Shown here: one piece after another, positions 52,905 through 64,000 of the stretch
Position numbering within the stretch: the stretch's first letter is position 1
How the letters are laid out: the number at the start of each line of letters is the position of its first letter
Origin: Ophiura sarsii
Lineage: Eukaryota; Echinodermata; Ophiuroidea; Amphilepidida; Ophiuridae
Direction: 5' to 3'
Length of the DNA: 64,000 nucleotides
Assembly (NCBI GenBank): GCA_035610835.1
Contig: CM069449.1
Location: 64,070,292 to 64,134,291 of the forward strand
Translations under genes and position numbers: made by a program
The notes under the pieces: model-generated
The model's database searches: none
What the model was told of the DNA's origin: nothing
The model's input: the letters and a program-made list of their open reading frames with translations, nothing else

Positions 52905-54300
52905 CCCCCGTGATAAGCTGTAGGGTTCTTGTAGCTAGAGCTTATCTCTGTAGGAGATACCGTAGACCTCTGCCTTTGTCCCGAGTCGGCGTGGACGGAT
53001 AATGTCCAATACCATTTCCTGAGCTGGGTAGACGGCGTAGAATTGCTGTTAATGGTCAGAGAGAAGTAACACCAATTCCCTCGAATAAGCAATGGAAAAG
53101 ATAAGCGACCACACCAAAGCAAGCTGTCATCCGCTGCAAGAAGGGAGAATGGAGGAAAGAGAGCAGTGCTGCTGCAGAGGCAAGCCAGTTGAGCAAACGA
53201 TCAGCTTTGTAGTCATTCATAAGTATTGCTAAATGTATCTCATACATCCAAGATGATAGGGTTTGCTAGGCTTGGTAGGCGCTAGTGTATAAAAAGATGT
53301 CACTCAGGGGTAGCACTGATACGAGATAGCACAGGGAGAGTTGCTGTCTTTATATTAATGATTATCCAAGAAAAAAGTCTAGTGCTTTTACGGCTCACAG
53401 TCAAACACTGTACAATGCTATCCCTGAGGAAGTCGGTTGTTGTATCTAAAAAGTAGACCTTTTTTTTAAGATCCAAAGAATGTCGATATGGGATCGGAGA
53501 AACTTGTTTCTGATTGGGGCCGTTAGGAAGAAGTAAGTTGGCGAGTAGTTATGGCTTGGCAATCTGGTTACAAAATATGCTCATATGTTATCCATTCGCT
53601 ATTTTAAAGGTAGATGACCCGATCACATTTTCATAACACAGAATTATTTCAAACATACGGAGATTTTCATATCATATGAAAGCTTGTATTTTTCTCATCA
53701 TCATACTGAAATTTGACGGCCTAAATAGGTATAATTACGGAGAAATCGATGAAATAACGTCGAATTACCGCGAATGGTGGTAACCACCGATATAGTTTGT
53801 GTACTAACTACTCAATGGGTACAGTTCACAGCATCTTGTGCGTCTAAAATAAGAACCATTAGAGCTATGCAACTCAAACTTTGGAACACGACTTTTTTTA
53901 AGGATGACCTTTCATGTAGAATAGAAAACTTCAAGTTGAAAATCGGAACATCTACCTTTAACTCCAATATTAGCTGGGAAAGGTGACCCGTGAAAGAATG
54001 AATTCCTTAAAATATATTAAGATAGCTACCAAAAAGTTATGTAAAAGTAAAAGATGGTCACCAAAAGTCTTTAGGAAGATGGTTGCCTAAATGTCTTTGG
54101 AAATGATGGTCACCAAAAGGTGTTAGAGAGATTGCTGCTAAAATGACTTATTAAAAGAGGCCCCCAAAACCTGTAAGAATATGGCCAATAAAAGGTCTTT
54201 AGGAAGATTGCTGTCAACTGCTATAGAGGTTTATACAGCAAGCCAGTCCAGTATTGAATATCTTGCATAACAATGTTACAAATGAAATGTACGAATAACT
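52905..54300 (+). other. DYRK1A: Putative DYRK1A 3' UTR
   Basis: Sequence after the stop codon has no further exon. AATAAA occurs at 54188-54193 and is one possible polyadenylation signal; others lie further downstream (about 55758, 56211), so the end is not fixed. A transposon-derived block (53608-53957) and repeated atggtcaccaaaag words (about 54055-54200) fall inside. Confidence 0.5.
53608..53957. mobile_element. MITE with AAAGGTAGATG ends, in the putative 3' UTR
   Basis: aaaggtagatgacccgatca at the left is the imperfect inverse of cggaacatctacctttaa at the right. The interior (accattagagctatgcaact, caaactttggaac, aaggatgacctttcatgta) also occurs in the intron block at about 45995-46470. 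Confidence 0.72.
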
Positions 54301-55108
54301 ACTATTGAAAGTCATTTTTGCTTTTTTGTATACACATTTTTTTGTAAGAAAATTTTGAAAAAATATTGTATCAATGTTACTCTAATCGTGCAAAAAATTG
54401 TAGTACAAAATTGCCACCAAAAAATAATGATAATCATAATAATAATAATAACATGTATCAATGGTGTATTACCAAGGTTTTTGATACAAGAAGTCCGTAT
54501 ACTGAATAGCTGCCTTTTGTGTTATGATTGAAAGTCTGTGTAGAGCTATAGTTAATCAGATCCAAGTGGACGGGAATTGTGGGGCTTGTATTCATACGCA
54601 CGCAAAAGGAATCTCTGCTGATGCGCTTATTTGTTAGTTAAAAAGTGTGTCCGCATTGTATAAGCAAGTATGAACGCAGTAGGCATCAACTTAATATGTT
54701 GGTTGGACACACTCATGCTAACAGATGCACTTGCAAGTAGGGATTCCAAAAGTGCCTGTAGATAAGTATGGGCATAATAATTGTCGCCAATTTGGAGCGG
54801 ATTAAACTATTGCTATTACGCTTATGGAAATGGAAGTTTTCAAAAAGTTTCATGGAGGTGACTTGACAACCTTAATGCAAAATGCCTTCCTCCCCCAGCT
54901 TTATTTTTGACATCAGGGTGACCAATTTTATAACTTCTTTGAATATATTGCGGGAACTTGATTTGTGTTCAGAAATCGTATGGTATTGACGGTCTATAAA
55001 ATTGCATTCTGGAGATTTCCCCTGAATGTTAAATTATTATCCACAACAAAACGTAGTTCAAATGGCTCTAAAACACCACCTAAAGAAGACAAACTTTTTA
55101 AAGCCTTA

Positions 55109-55222
55109 GGCCAAAAAACAACCAGTAATATTATTCAGCAAAATAATAAGGAAAATCAACCGACCACCTCGACCTCAAGATTGTTGACACTTGAGGGCGT
55201 CACAACATTATTTTGTTGGGCC
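55109..55222. mobile_element. Small Harbinger-like MITE
   Basis: It begins ggccaaaaaacaaccag and ends acattattttgttgggcc. TTA precedes and TAA follows it. Internal gaccacctcgacctcaagat and cacttgagggcgtcacaaca match its longer relatives. Confidence 0.65.
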
Positions 55223-57216
55223 TAATTTGCTTAGTCTTTGTAGATAACTTATATTGACGCTGAAAATCACCCCAAAATAAAACGCAGAGAGCAGCTATTT
55301 AGCACATATTTTGGATGAGAAACCTTGTTATTTTTGTCAAGAACAAGTCCCCATGTTTCTGCTGTTTGCCATGTCTATCTAAGCATTGTACAATAACTTG
55401 TATGCAAATTTTGTGAACAAAAAAAATACATAAAATGAAAAGTAAATGTTGAAAAAAGAATCTCACTGAGCCGGCTCAGATGATGATATCATAGGGCATT
55501 ATGGGTAGTTAGGTCTGTTGAGACAACATATTTGTATTTCAAACATAATACCTGCTTCACTCAGCACTGCTATATAGTTCAAATCACTGTCACAATCCAT
55601 CCAAACAATCCTGCATCGGACCATTGTATTAACTCGCTGCTGTAAGGAGGCTCGCCAATAACTAACTATAGCAGTGTTTGTTTACTAATGCGGTGGAGCT
55701 AACTGGCGTAAACATGTGCCTGTTACCAATCTCTATCTTATATAGGCAATCCCATTAGTTTAAATAAAGGATAACTAACGTTGACCTAACATGAGTAAAT
55801 GAGGCACAAATGTGGAACAAGGTCATAATAATTCAAATTCATAAAAAGACTTATTTCTGATATTTTGTATCCAACCAAAGACTCAAATTCATGAAAATAA
55901 ATACTAAACGACAATTTTCATTTACTTAAATCTAAAACTTTGTATTTGGTGTTTTGAAACAAAGTGATTTTTCAATAATCTGTAACTTAGGTTAGGACTG
56001 AGATATAACATTGACTTAGGTACCAATATGTCCCTTAATTAATACATATTACCATGTTATACAAATAAGTCAATATTCATATATTCCTCATTGTGCTTCA
56101 ATTGCTCGTGTTTGGTCACATTTGGTTGGCATAACCTAGGAAGACCTTTTCAATACACAACCGTCCATTGAGATTCTAGCAATTCTGAACAAGCAGCTTA
56201 TTAGATGATCAATAAATACTCCTTTTCATTGTGAATGTCATACACGGTGTATCGAAAAAAGGAAGACACTTTCATGATGGTTCTAATCCCAGTTAAAATC
56301 ACTGAACCACAACCAATTTGATATAATTGTAAAGTACAACAATTTGAAAAATGAAGCCATGAAGTGGTTCGTATTTTCCCATTGGATTAATCTCAAATGT
56401 TCAGGATATCATCAGTATTATTTGGGCTTTATTGGTCATGGTCCAGTGTATTTTATAAGTATAAGAAACAGGGTCCCACTCTTTTGATACACCCTGTATA
56501 GAGAATCTCATAAAGATTCTCGTCAGAACTCTCAGTCAAAGTTATTGGTTATAGGTCCATTATATATTATTAAACCAGTTTAACGGGTCCACTGTAAACC
56601 AGATGAGTGGGTCCTTAACAAGACTGCCACATACTCAGTGTAAATTGTAACTAGTGTACATGGGAAATTTAATATACATTGCACAGATATCATTAGGGAT
56701 TTATCTGTAGGGACTTGTATGTATACGCTGCACAAGTGAGAGTTGTGTCTTTGACCCCTGTCGTACATGTACTTGTAGTATTCTAATTAGGAAGTACAGG
56801 GTGTTTATTGTGACATGTACATACGGGGTCAATGACCTGTACATGTGCCATGTTGTTGTGAATGTAAAGGTACAAGATACGCATGTGACCGACCGGTACA
56901 TTGAGGTCACATTGAACATGTACCCTGTTGTTTTCAATACGAACATACCTGTAAGGTCAACCCCTGGTGATATCTAACATACAATATAAAATGTAAATCT
57001 GTTTAATATGGATATAAATATGAAAGTTGTGATCGAGGATATAAATAATATAGCGAGTCAGAATTGTACTTCTGTTGGAACTCCTTCCAAGTGTCAGGAT
57101 AACATGCCGTTATATTTTGATCCCGAATGTGGATTTGCAGACCTGGAGACAAGCGCGTGGCTCATACTCCGTATCAGCTCAAGGGGTGACATCAGCGTGC
57201 TTTCTATCATTTAATT

Positions 57217-57438
57217 GGTGCCAAATTGGTGAACCTTCTTACGCCAGCGAATTAATACAGAAAAGCGTGGGCACGGATGAAAGCAACGAGGTCATTTGTG
57301 TATCATGTGTGTGATGTGTGCATATGCCAAGACCGCACGCATGAAAAATCGCACACATGCAGAAACGCTTGAGTGAGATCGGATTACTTTAGTGAGCGGA
57401 GAGATAAAAACGCATATTTCTCCACAATTTGAAACTGC
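57217..57438. mobile_element. MITE, CAGTTCCAAATTGGCGA family, copy 3
   Basis: The left end ggtgccaaattggtgaacc and right end tttctccacaatttgaaact are imperfect inverse sequences. The internal gcgaattaatacagaaaagc and gagcggagagataaaaa match the copies at 27706 and 32857. Confidence 0.75.
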
Positions 57439-57951
57439 CTAAACTAAAGTTATAAAATCATAATATTGGGCGCACTCTACACAAATGTGAGGGAAGTTGC
57501 ACCTGTGCAATCCCCAAAAAAGTATGTCGCCCCTGTGCTGTAAACGCTGAATGTGTGTGTGTGATGACATCACATCAGGTTGGTATGAGTGTCGATAATT
57601 TCAGAGAAAAGTTATCAAACATTTTGCAATTCACGGTACGGTTTACACCAAAGTATGCATGTGGTAAAAGGATGTGCACTAGGTACAGTGTTGCACTCAT
57701 GCGTATTTCCTATTGCGTGCTCAATGACAAAGAATTATGTATTCTAATTGTTGTGGAAAGCTTTTTTTGTGTACAGTAGTTGATAGTTCAATGCGACAGA
57801 TATGTATATTGGTTTTCTCTTAACCCTAACCACCCCCAGTGCCACAAATGGCCACGGTGCAGTCTGTCTGTGTAAGCTGGCATAGCACTTTTTCGATGAA
57901 ATGATGGCGCCAGGCTTTATAGTTGGCCGAGTATACTCAGCCAAGTATGGT

Positions 57952-58080
57952 TGACCCCGTGGCTCACACTGGTAGAGCTTTCGTCTCTCAACTGAGAGAT
58001 CGTGGGTTCAAGCCCCGGGAGCGTTGCCACTCTTTTTGTCCGCGCTTTTTGTCGTTGAAAAAAATCCCCTTGGAAAATGT
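57952..58080 (+). mobile_element. tRNA-derived SINE head
   Basis: It contains a box A-like tggctcacactggtagagct and a box B gggttcaagcccc (about 58003-58015), followed by a non-tRNA body (tgccactctttttgtccgcg). The cloverleaf is imperfect, so a functional tRNA is unlikely. Confidence 0.65.
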
Positions 58081-58173
58081 GGGTAGGAGGTTAGGGTTAA
58101 TAGGAAACGAAGATGTGGATAGTGGTAAGAATGAGAACTCCAGTAAATGGCACAATGTGCAATCATTCTGTAA

Positions 58174-58333
58174 TACTGTAAAAGTGACAATTTTCACGCT
58201 ACATATTTTTCGCGTTCGAATTAGCTGCCACGAAAATAATTACACACAAAATATATTTCTTTTTAATTTGAAATTAAAACCACGCAAAACAGTTAAAAAT
58301 CGATGAAGCGCGAAAAATTAGCACTTTTACAGT
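58174..58333. mobile_element. TACTGTAAAAGTG-family MITE
   Basis: tactgtaaaagtgacaattt at the left is mirrored by attagcacttttacagt at the right. The interior has gccacgaaaataattacaca, as in 16828-16985. Confidence 0.8.
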
Positions 58334-58449
58334 TCACTTCACAGGTAACATAAGTAAATATATGGTCTCTTTTACGGAATACAGTGCAACAGTGTTAAAT
58401 GAGTGTGACGGGTATAGCAGAATTATGCCTAATAGGTATCATAAGTTCC

Positions 58450-58683
58450 TTAACACCTTCCAGACGACAGTTGGAAAATTGCTTGAAGTGTTTCAAAAAT
58501 GTCAAAGTTATTGAATATCATCACCATATGTTGAATCGGCATAAGAAATGCATTTAAATAAGTACAAAAGTGCTTAGTATTGGTTCAGTAATTCTTGAGA
58601 TACGACTTTGAAAGTTGGGAAAAGTTTCTGAAAAATCTGTTTCATATATGCAAAACTAATAATAGCCGCGTGGAAAGTGTTAA
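58450..58683. mobile_element. MITE, TTAACACTTTCCACGCGGC family, copy 3 (reverse)
   Basis: The left end ttaacaccttccagacgaca and right end gccgcgtggaaagtgttaa enclose sequence that is the reverse of the copies at 16160 and 44156 (gaaatgcatttaaataagta, ggttcagtaattcttgagat). Confidence 0.8.
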
Positions 58684-58738
58684 GACGGGTAAAATGGAAA
58701 CAACCGCATAGTTGTACTTACGGGTAGCTTCCCCTCAA

Positions 58739-58891
58739 GGATTACTAAACCAATACTAGGCATGTTTGTACTCATTTCAATGCATTTCTCTTAGAGATTC
58801 CAATGGTAATGAAATGATGTTGATCTTTTTGAAACAATTTGTTAAATTTTGGAAAGTCGTCTGCAGACACCTGCCGCTTGGAAAGCGTTAA
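58739..58891. mobile_element. Truncated MITE of the same TTAACACTTTCC family
   Basis: It contains ggattactaaaccaatacta, gtactcatttcaatgcattt and the terminus gccgcttggaaagcgttaa. The left terminus is missing. It lies only 56 bases from the inverted copy at 58450-58683. Confidence 0.75.
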
Positions 58892-59155
58892 GAACTGCCA
58901 TAAGGAGGAGGCCATTGACACATCGGTGAAGCTATGTGACTTCAGTGACGTTATTGTTGGCATCTGTGAAGCAGTTATGGCATTTGATCAGGGCAGCAAT
59001 CCTTGCGACTTCACTGATGCCAAAGTGACTTGACCTGCAGTCAAAACAGTTGCATCAATACCAACGCCATCGCAAGCCAAAAGTAGTAGCACAATGAAGT
59101 CTATTTTAGTTTTCTTAGTGTAATGTTATCATAGGTTCCTAATAAGGCCAAAATA

Positions 59156-59366
59156 AATAAATGTTACGTTATCCACCACCACACATTACCTATGTAAAAT
59201 CAGGCGGTTTTTTGAGCAAAAATCTGTTGAATTTATTTTCTGCAAATGTTTACAAATAAATTACAGATTTTTGTGACATTTTAGGTAAATTTTTTTTAAA
59301 AAATCCATGACCGACTGACAGGTCCATCCGCCTGTAAAACAGGGTTGTTGTTTTTTGTCGCCATAG
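59156..59366. mobile_element. GGCCAA-ended MITE with CGCCTGTAAAACAGGG motif
   Basis: It starts ggccaaaataaataaatg after TAA and contains aaaatcaggcggttttttga near the left and caggtccatccgcctgtaaa with acagggttgttg near the right. Related right-end fragments occur at about 10030-10110, 33950-34022 and 47940-48030. Confidence 0.6.
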
Positions 59367-61317
59367 CGAATTGGGAGAGATGTGTTTTGGCACAGTAAAT
59401 TGAAAAATAACTAGTCCCCAGTTTTCAAAACATTAGGTGTGTGTTGGAGGACAACCATCTTCTTTTCTTGTTTGCCTTCTCTAGTTATGCCATGGATCCA
59501 TAACCTTTTTATCTTCATGAACTGCTACGTGCTAAAGGAGCAGGCCTATTGGCGCATGTTTTTACAAAACTTTAATTACATAATCAGATTGGGAGTTCTA
59601 TTAAAGGTTTTATTCATGTTATCTGTTTTACAGTTCTTTCCATGGTATTCTTTACTTGCCCTGAGAAGTATTTTATACAACCACTTGTAATAACCTCCAA
59701 ACCGGAATTTGTTATATAGACGGACATGTTTATTCTCATGAAATGGTACAAAATAACCGGTTATGTGCATTTTTGGACGCTCTATTTTTTATCATCAGCA
59801 TCATCATCGTGTTGTGTTCCAAGACGAAAACTTTGCTCCATTTTAAACTATCTTGGTTTTATACAGAATGTACACTATTTTTACAATCATCTCTTCAAAT
59901 CAATTTTTAAAATCTTTTCAAACATAAATCTTGATCAGAAATCAGCATTTTACCAAAACATTTTAGCGACATTCCCAAATCGTATTGTATTCAAAAGCAG
60001 TAAGCAATGTCATATCACAGGTGGAGATGTGTTTCAGAGGCATAGTGTTTTTATCGTTTTTATGCTATTCGTTGACGAGTAGACACAAAAATGAATATTT
60101 TTAACATCGCCATAAATGTCCTGGTTAATGTTATAATGCTCTTTGCTAGGGACATGAAATTAGCTTTGAAAATGTTAATTATCAATTGTTTTCCATAAAT
60201 CATTTTCAGTTTCGTAAGTGGTTTTTTTTTTTTGGGGGGGGGGGTAATAATTTGATTATCAGTAGAAACTCTGGCGTACCATACATTAGTTGGATAGTTA
60301 CATCTAACCTTGCCAAACGTGTCAGACTATGTGACAAAACCTCTAAATGATGAACATCAAAAATCACACATTTTGGCCGAGACTTTTTGTACATAGATAT
60401 TTGAGCGAAAACCACAGCTTGAATGCAAACTTTCCTGAGCTGGTGTTCATGCAGGCATGAGACGTGAGAATATATATTATATTTTTTTCATTTTATACCA
60501 CACTTGTATCACCAAATATCAACATTTAACTTAACAATTATTCATACTTCCCTTGGCCATTTTTTGCCAAGATTGTGCTAGCTTTGTATTGGCGAACTTT
60601 TACGAAAAAAGAAAAAGTTTCATGACTAACACCGCCCACCTTCATGATAATAAGCAAATTTGTGATTGCAGAACTTTTGTTGAACACCTTTTACACTGTC
60701 CAGAGAGCCTAGACCGACTTCTTTGATTTCGAGAATGATACTTCAATATAAGCTGCTATCGCACCGCTCACAATTAAGGTGCTAATGAGTTTTGCTGGAG
60801 AAAAAAAATTAAACTACAGGAGAAAAAAGGAATAAACCTAAAACATTTAAACAAAATTGAAGGAGATATATTTTGACTTGATGTTACATCGGTTTCAGTA
60901 TCAACACTACATGATTTATTCATAAATTATGCCCACGAAAATAAAAAGCAATTTCATTGAAATTTATCTTGTTTGTATATCATATCCAAGCCCATTTTAG
61001 TGGCCCTCTATTTTTCTACAAAACTGGTTTTGAGAAAAAATCTCTGAACGAGAGCGGTAAAAAACTCTTTTTTTTTAAAGTCAACAAAAGTTAAATTTTT
61101 ATTAAATATAAATGAACCAACCGGTTCCTGGTTATTTGGAACCCGCCTTATTTTTTTCTTTTCTGATCAAATCAGTTTTTGTATCAATGTTCGTTTGTTT
61201 CTCCCACCCCACCCCTCCCCCATAAATTGCAGCAAGAGATCTAGATGTGATTTTGAAAATTGGTTCGTGTTGCTAAATTCGTTCTCCCATCATTAAGGTG
61301 CAAAATTTTGCAGGTAG

Positions 61318-61649
61318 TTAAAGGCATATTATGTTATCTTTTCCAAGTAGCGCCCTCTATCATTGATTTTTACTATGAAAACAGATTGTCTTGCAGATTT
61401 GTATTTTTGATCATAAATCATAACAATCTTCTAATTTACAGATCAATACGATTCCTAATTACTTCAAATTTTACTCTAAATTCACTCTTTAAACCATGAT
61501 TGTGAGGTTATTAGGAATCGTATCGCTCTGTAATTTGAATATATTTATGATTTAGGATCAGAAAAATAACTCTGCAAGAAAATCTTCTTCCAATTTTTTT
61601 TCGAGGATTGAGGGCGTCTCATGGAAAAGATAACATAATATACCTTTAA
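61318..61649. repeat. Large foldback element, arms about 150 bp
   Basis: The left arm (61318-61468) reads ttaaaggcatattatgttat, cttttcc, gcgccctc, gatcataaatcat and gatcaatacgattcctaat. The right arm (61503-61649) is its inverse: attaggaatcgtatcgctct, atttatgatttaggatca, gagggcgtctcatggaaaag and ataacataatatacctttaa. The loop is only about 35 bases. In RNA it would form a hairpin of about 150 bp. Confidence 0.88.
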
Positions 61650-61995
61650 TCTTACGGTCAAGAAGCCGACACTTCAAACTGCACATACTCAGTTTGATCG
61701 GCGGAATTTGATTTGAGATACCATACACTGACATTACTGTAGTGTTCCTATGTGTTGATCTGAGCCTCTTGCATTGTACATCACAATTAGGTAAATTGGC
61801 GTCTCTAGTGCCTGTCGTTTCATTTTGGATTTTCCCATGAAAATTGCACTTTGGAGCATTGATTGATAATATCGCCTACTGAAAATGATTGAAAATCTCC
61901 CACAATCACTGTTTGTGGTGTTGGTATTTTTTTTGGAGGGGAGGGGGTAAAATAAAGTCAAAGCCAAAATGCCCAATCCATTGTCACAAATAGCC

Positions 61996-62227
61996 CAATT
62001 GTGACCAGTCATACAAAAGTGTTTATTTTGTCGGCATTATGCATTTTTTGAGGAAAAAGGAATTTCCACTTAACATTTTCCTCACAATCTGAAACCATTT
62101 ACCAAATACGATACATCAAGAGAGGCGTCATTTTAAAGCTTACGAAATACACTTTTGCACGAAAATAAAATCTCAATTTTCATTTTGAACGACAAGAGGT
62201 CCCTCTTGATGTGACTGGTCACAATTC
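61996..62227. mobile_element. MITE-like element with AATTGTGACCAGTCA ends
   Basis: aattgtgaccagtca at 61996 is mirrored by tgactggtcacaatt ending at about 62227. The interior is AT-rich with no coding capacity. Confidence 0.65.
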
Positions 62228-63885
62228 TATCTTCAACCATGGGTTTCAATGTGACAAACATTATAGTCCAACTGCTGCTTGGGTTACATTTCACTGCCTG
62301 CTCTAGTACGTCCAAAGCCGCCAATTCTGATGCTATTCAATATGACAAGAATAAAAAAGTGAAAGATTTACAGATTGTTTTTCATCATCCAGATGCCACA
62401 CTTCATTGACAGGTCTTTGTGTACATATTTTACTACCCGCCATCATTTGCCCTCATTATACGTACCCAGAGTGCAAAGGTAACAAGCCTTTTTTTGCGAG
62501 CACTGATGATGGGCCCAGCCCTGTTTGCGCTCTCTGTTGTGATGCAATATGAATGGAATTATAACATATCGACTGCATGCCAATTATGACCAGACTGCGT
62601 GTCGTAGATTTGTTTTTATCCAGTTATTTTTTATGATATGTAATTATAAGTAATTAATGATTGTCTTTTTAGTTTATTTATTTTTAAGATGTTATTTTCT
62701 TCTTCTTGGTGAGCAAGAGATAGACTATCCATTACGGTTGCGAGAATCTAAATGGATTCTCATAAAAAAAAACCCAGTTGTTTATGAAGTTTGTAAAAAC
62801 AACTTTTACGAGAATCCATTTAAATTTGCACAATAATCGTCGGGATTTTTTTTACGATGGAAATGATTCATGTGTGGGATTTCTTGAAACCTAGAAGTGG
62901 TTGCTATGGCTTACAAAACACTTGCCCATGCACATAACTACAAGAATTGTACAAAGAAAAGTCGTCAAAGTTGTTTTTAAAAAGAATTGATGGATTGCTT
63001 GAATGTCAGTTAGGCATACAAAAGAATATTGTTCGTTTGGCATAATTCTTCTTTCTGGGGTTTTTACTTACCCCTTCCTTTTTATGTTTCATTTGTATGA
63101 CAAATGTGTATTAAAAGATAGCAACATTTGTGGGTTTTCTTTAGCTGGTCAGTTGGATTTCTTTGCAACAAACAAACATTTTTTGTTATTGCCTTGGGTC
63201 TTGTTATGTGAACATGCCCACAATGTATTGCAAGCCACCATCAAATGGTGGCATTTTTCAGCTCATGATCGACTCCAAACTGATGCAGCTGTTTAAAAGG
63301 GCAACGTTTGCATAATATTTGCGTAGCAACAGATATGTAAATTAATTACGACTCGTAAATAAAATTGTATTTAAAAAATGATGGTTACTTTGGTACCGAA
63401 TAATAAAGGTGTATTCCAAGATGTCTAATTTTGATAAAAGGCTATAAATATGTAAATGTGATGGGGTGAAAAACATGATGATTTGAGGCAGATGGATTGA
63501 GGGGTGAGAAGAGAGGAATCTTGTTTTGAATTCAATGACCTATATATGCCAGGGAGTGCATTCTGGGTGAAATAACCACTACCCAGTTGAGCAGTCATAC
63601 CCTGGTATATATGTCTCATTGAACTTGAACATGTTCCCATGTGTTCTGGGAATTCTATATCATCATACCCAGAAAGTTGAGTTCAGGATAGGTCATGACA
63701 CTAAGCCCCGAGATTGATCTGTGTATTTGTTAATGGTTTTGTTCAAGCTACTGAGCAGATAGATATGTGGGCAATGAACTCTGATTTTGGTTTATTTATT
63801 CCTTGTAATTATACATAAGTACTAAATAGAGTAAACCAATGGCCTCTTACTTGTAGGGTTGATCTCAAACTGATGGTAAACGTAT

Positions 63886-64000
63886 AGACCTGTTACTGTA
63901 AAACACTATCATTTTGTTGATACTTTATTTTGCGAGTTTAAAATTACTGCTATTTTAGCAGGCATTTAAATTTGCGAATCTGGAAATTTTGACTGTTACT
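63886..64000. repeat. Dispersed repeat running off the window edge
   Basis: It shares gctattttagcaggcattta, tttgcgaatc and gttactgtaaaa-type words with the block at 9436-9640. It is truncated by the end of the window. Confidence 0.55.

Larger units (their letters stand above)
54301..64000. other. 3' flank, no gene recognised
   Basis: Only repeats are recognised here, listed separately. Stretches 55230-56570, 59700-61310 and 62230-63880 hold AT-rich DNA without supported features. A region at 56640-56950 is rich in acatgtac-type words and has no coding potential. Confidence 0.6.

Noticed and set aside
54965..55225. 86-codon frame ending in a MITE
   Set aside because: Its second half is the Harbinger-like MITE at 55109-55222, and the first half has no similarity to anything recognised.
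57952..58029. Functional tRNA gene
   Set aside because: The anticodon arm gives a 6-base loop and the acceptor stem is poor. It is followed by a SINE-like body.

Overview
The window is a stretch of an AT-rich, repeat-laden animal genome. It carries one recognisable protein gene on the + strand: a DYRK1A/minibrain-type dual-specificity protein kinase. Nine coding exons (23417-52904) with GT-AG introns encode about 771 residues, ending in a natural stop. The kinase core is nearly identical to vertebrate DYRK1A and the extreme C-terminus is conserved too. The introns are several kb long, non-LTR fragments are rare, and there are dozens of short inverted-repeat DNA transposon remnants plus tRNA-derived SINEs. 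Together with the kinase similarity this points to a marine deuterostome invertebrate such as an echinoderm, hemichordate or cephalochordate. The species cannot be fixed from the sequence, and the phylum is an inference.

Layout. 1-23416: 5' flank or first (non-coding or short coding) intron, with no convincing exon and many MITEs, minisatellites and nested insertions. 23417-23736: first visible coding exon (N-terminal region); its first codon is split, so a short upstream coding exon lies elsewhere. 23737-42699: two large introns (9.8 and 8.9 kb) around the exon with the nuclear localisation signal, DYRK-homology box and glycine loop; the second contains a 1-kb satellite with twelve nuclear-receptor DR1-type motifs. 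42700-46980: five closely spaced exons with most of the catalytic domain. 46981-50833: a 3.9-kb intron built from a decayed tandem array and transposons. 50834-52904: the end of the kinase domain and the long Ser/His-rich tail. 52905-64000: 3' UTR of unknown length, then intergenic DNA with more MITEs, a SINE and a large foldback element. No second gene was recognised.

The most informative observations are structural. A 70-bp duplication of a 3' splice-site region creates a decoy acceptor whose use would stop translation within the kinase domain. A satellite intron is rich in AGGTCA half-sites. Several transposons can be read base by base: four hAT-type elements with perfect 8-bp target duplications, one of them split by a later insertion that carries a perfect RFX X-box; a SINE inside a MITE with an 11-bp duplication; a MITE inside a satellite monomer that is itself invaded by a second MITE; and an element that split a minisatellite and left a 5-bp duplication. 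RFX X-box-like sites also occur about 0.6-0.7 kb upstream of the first visible exon. No previously undescribed protein system was found.
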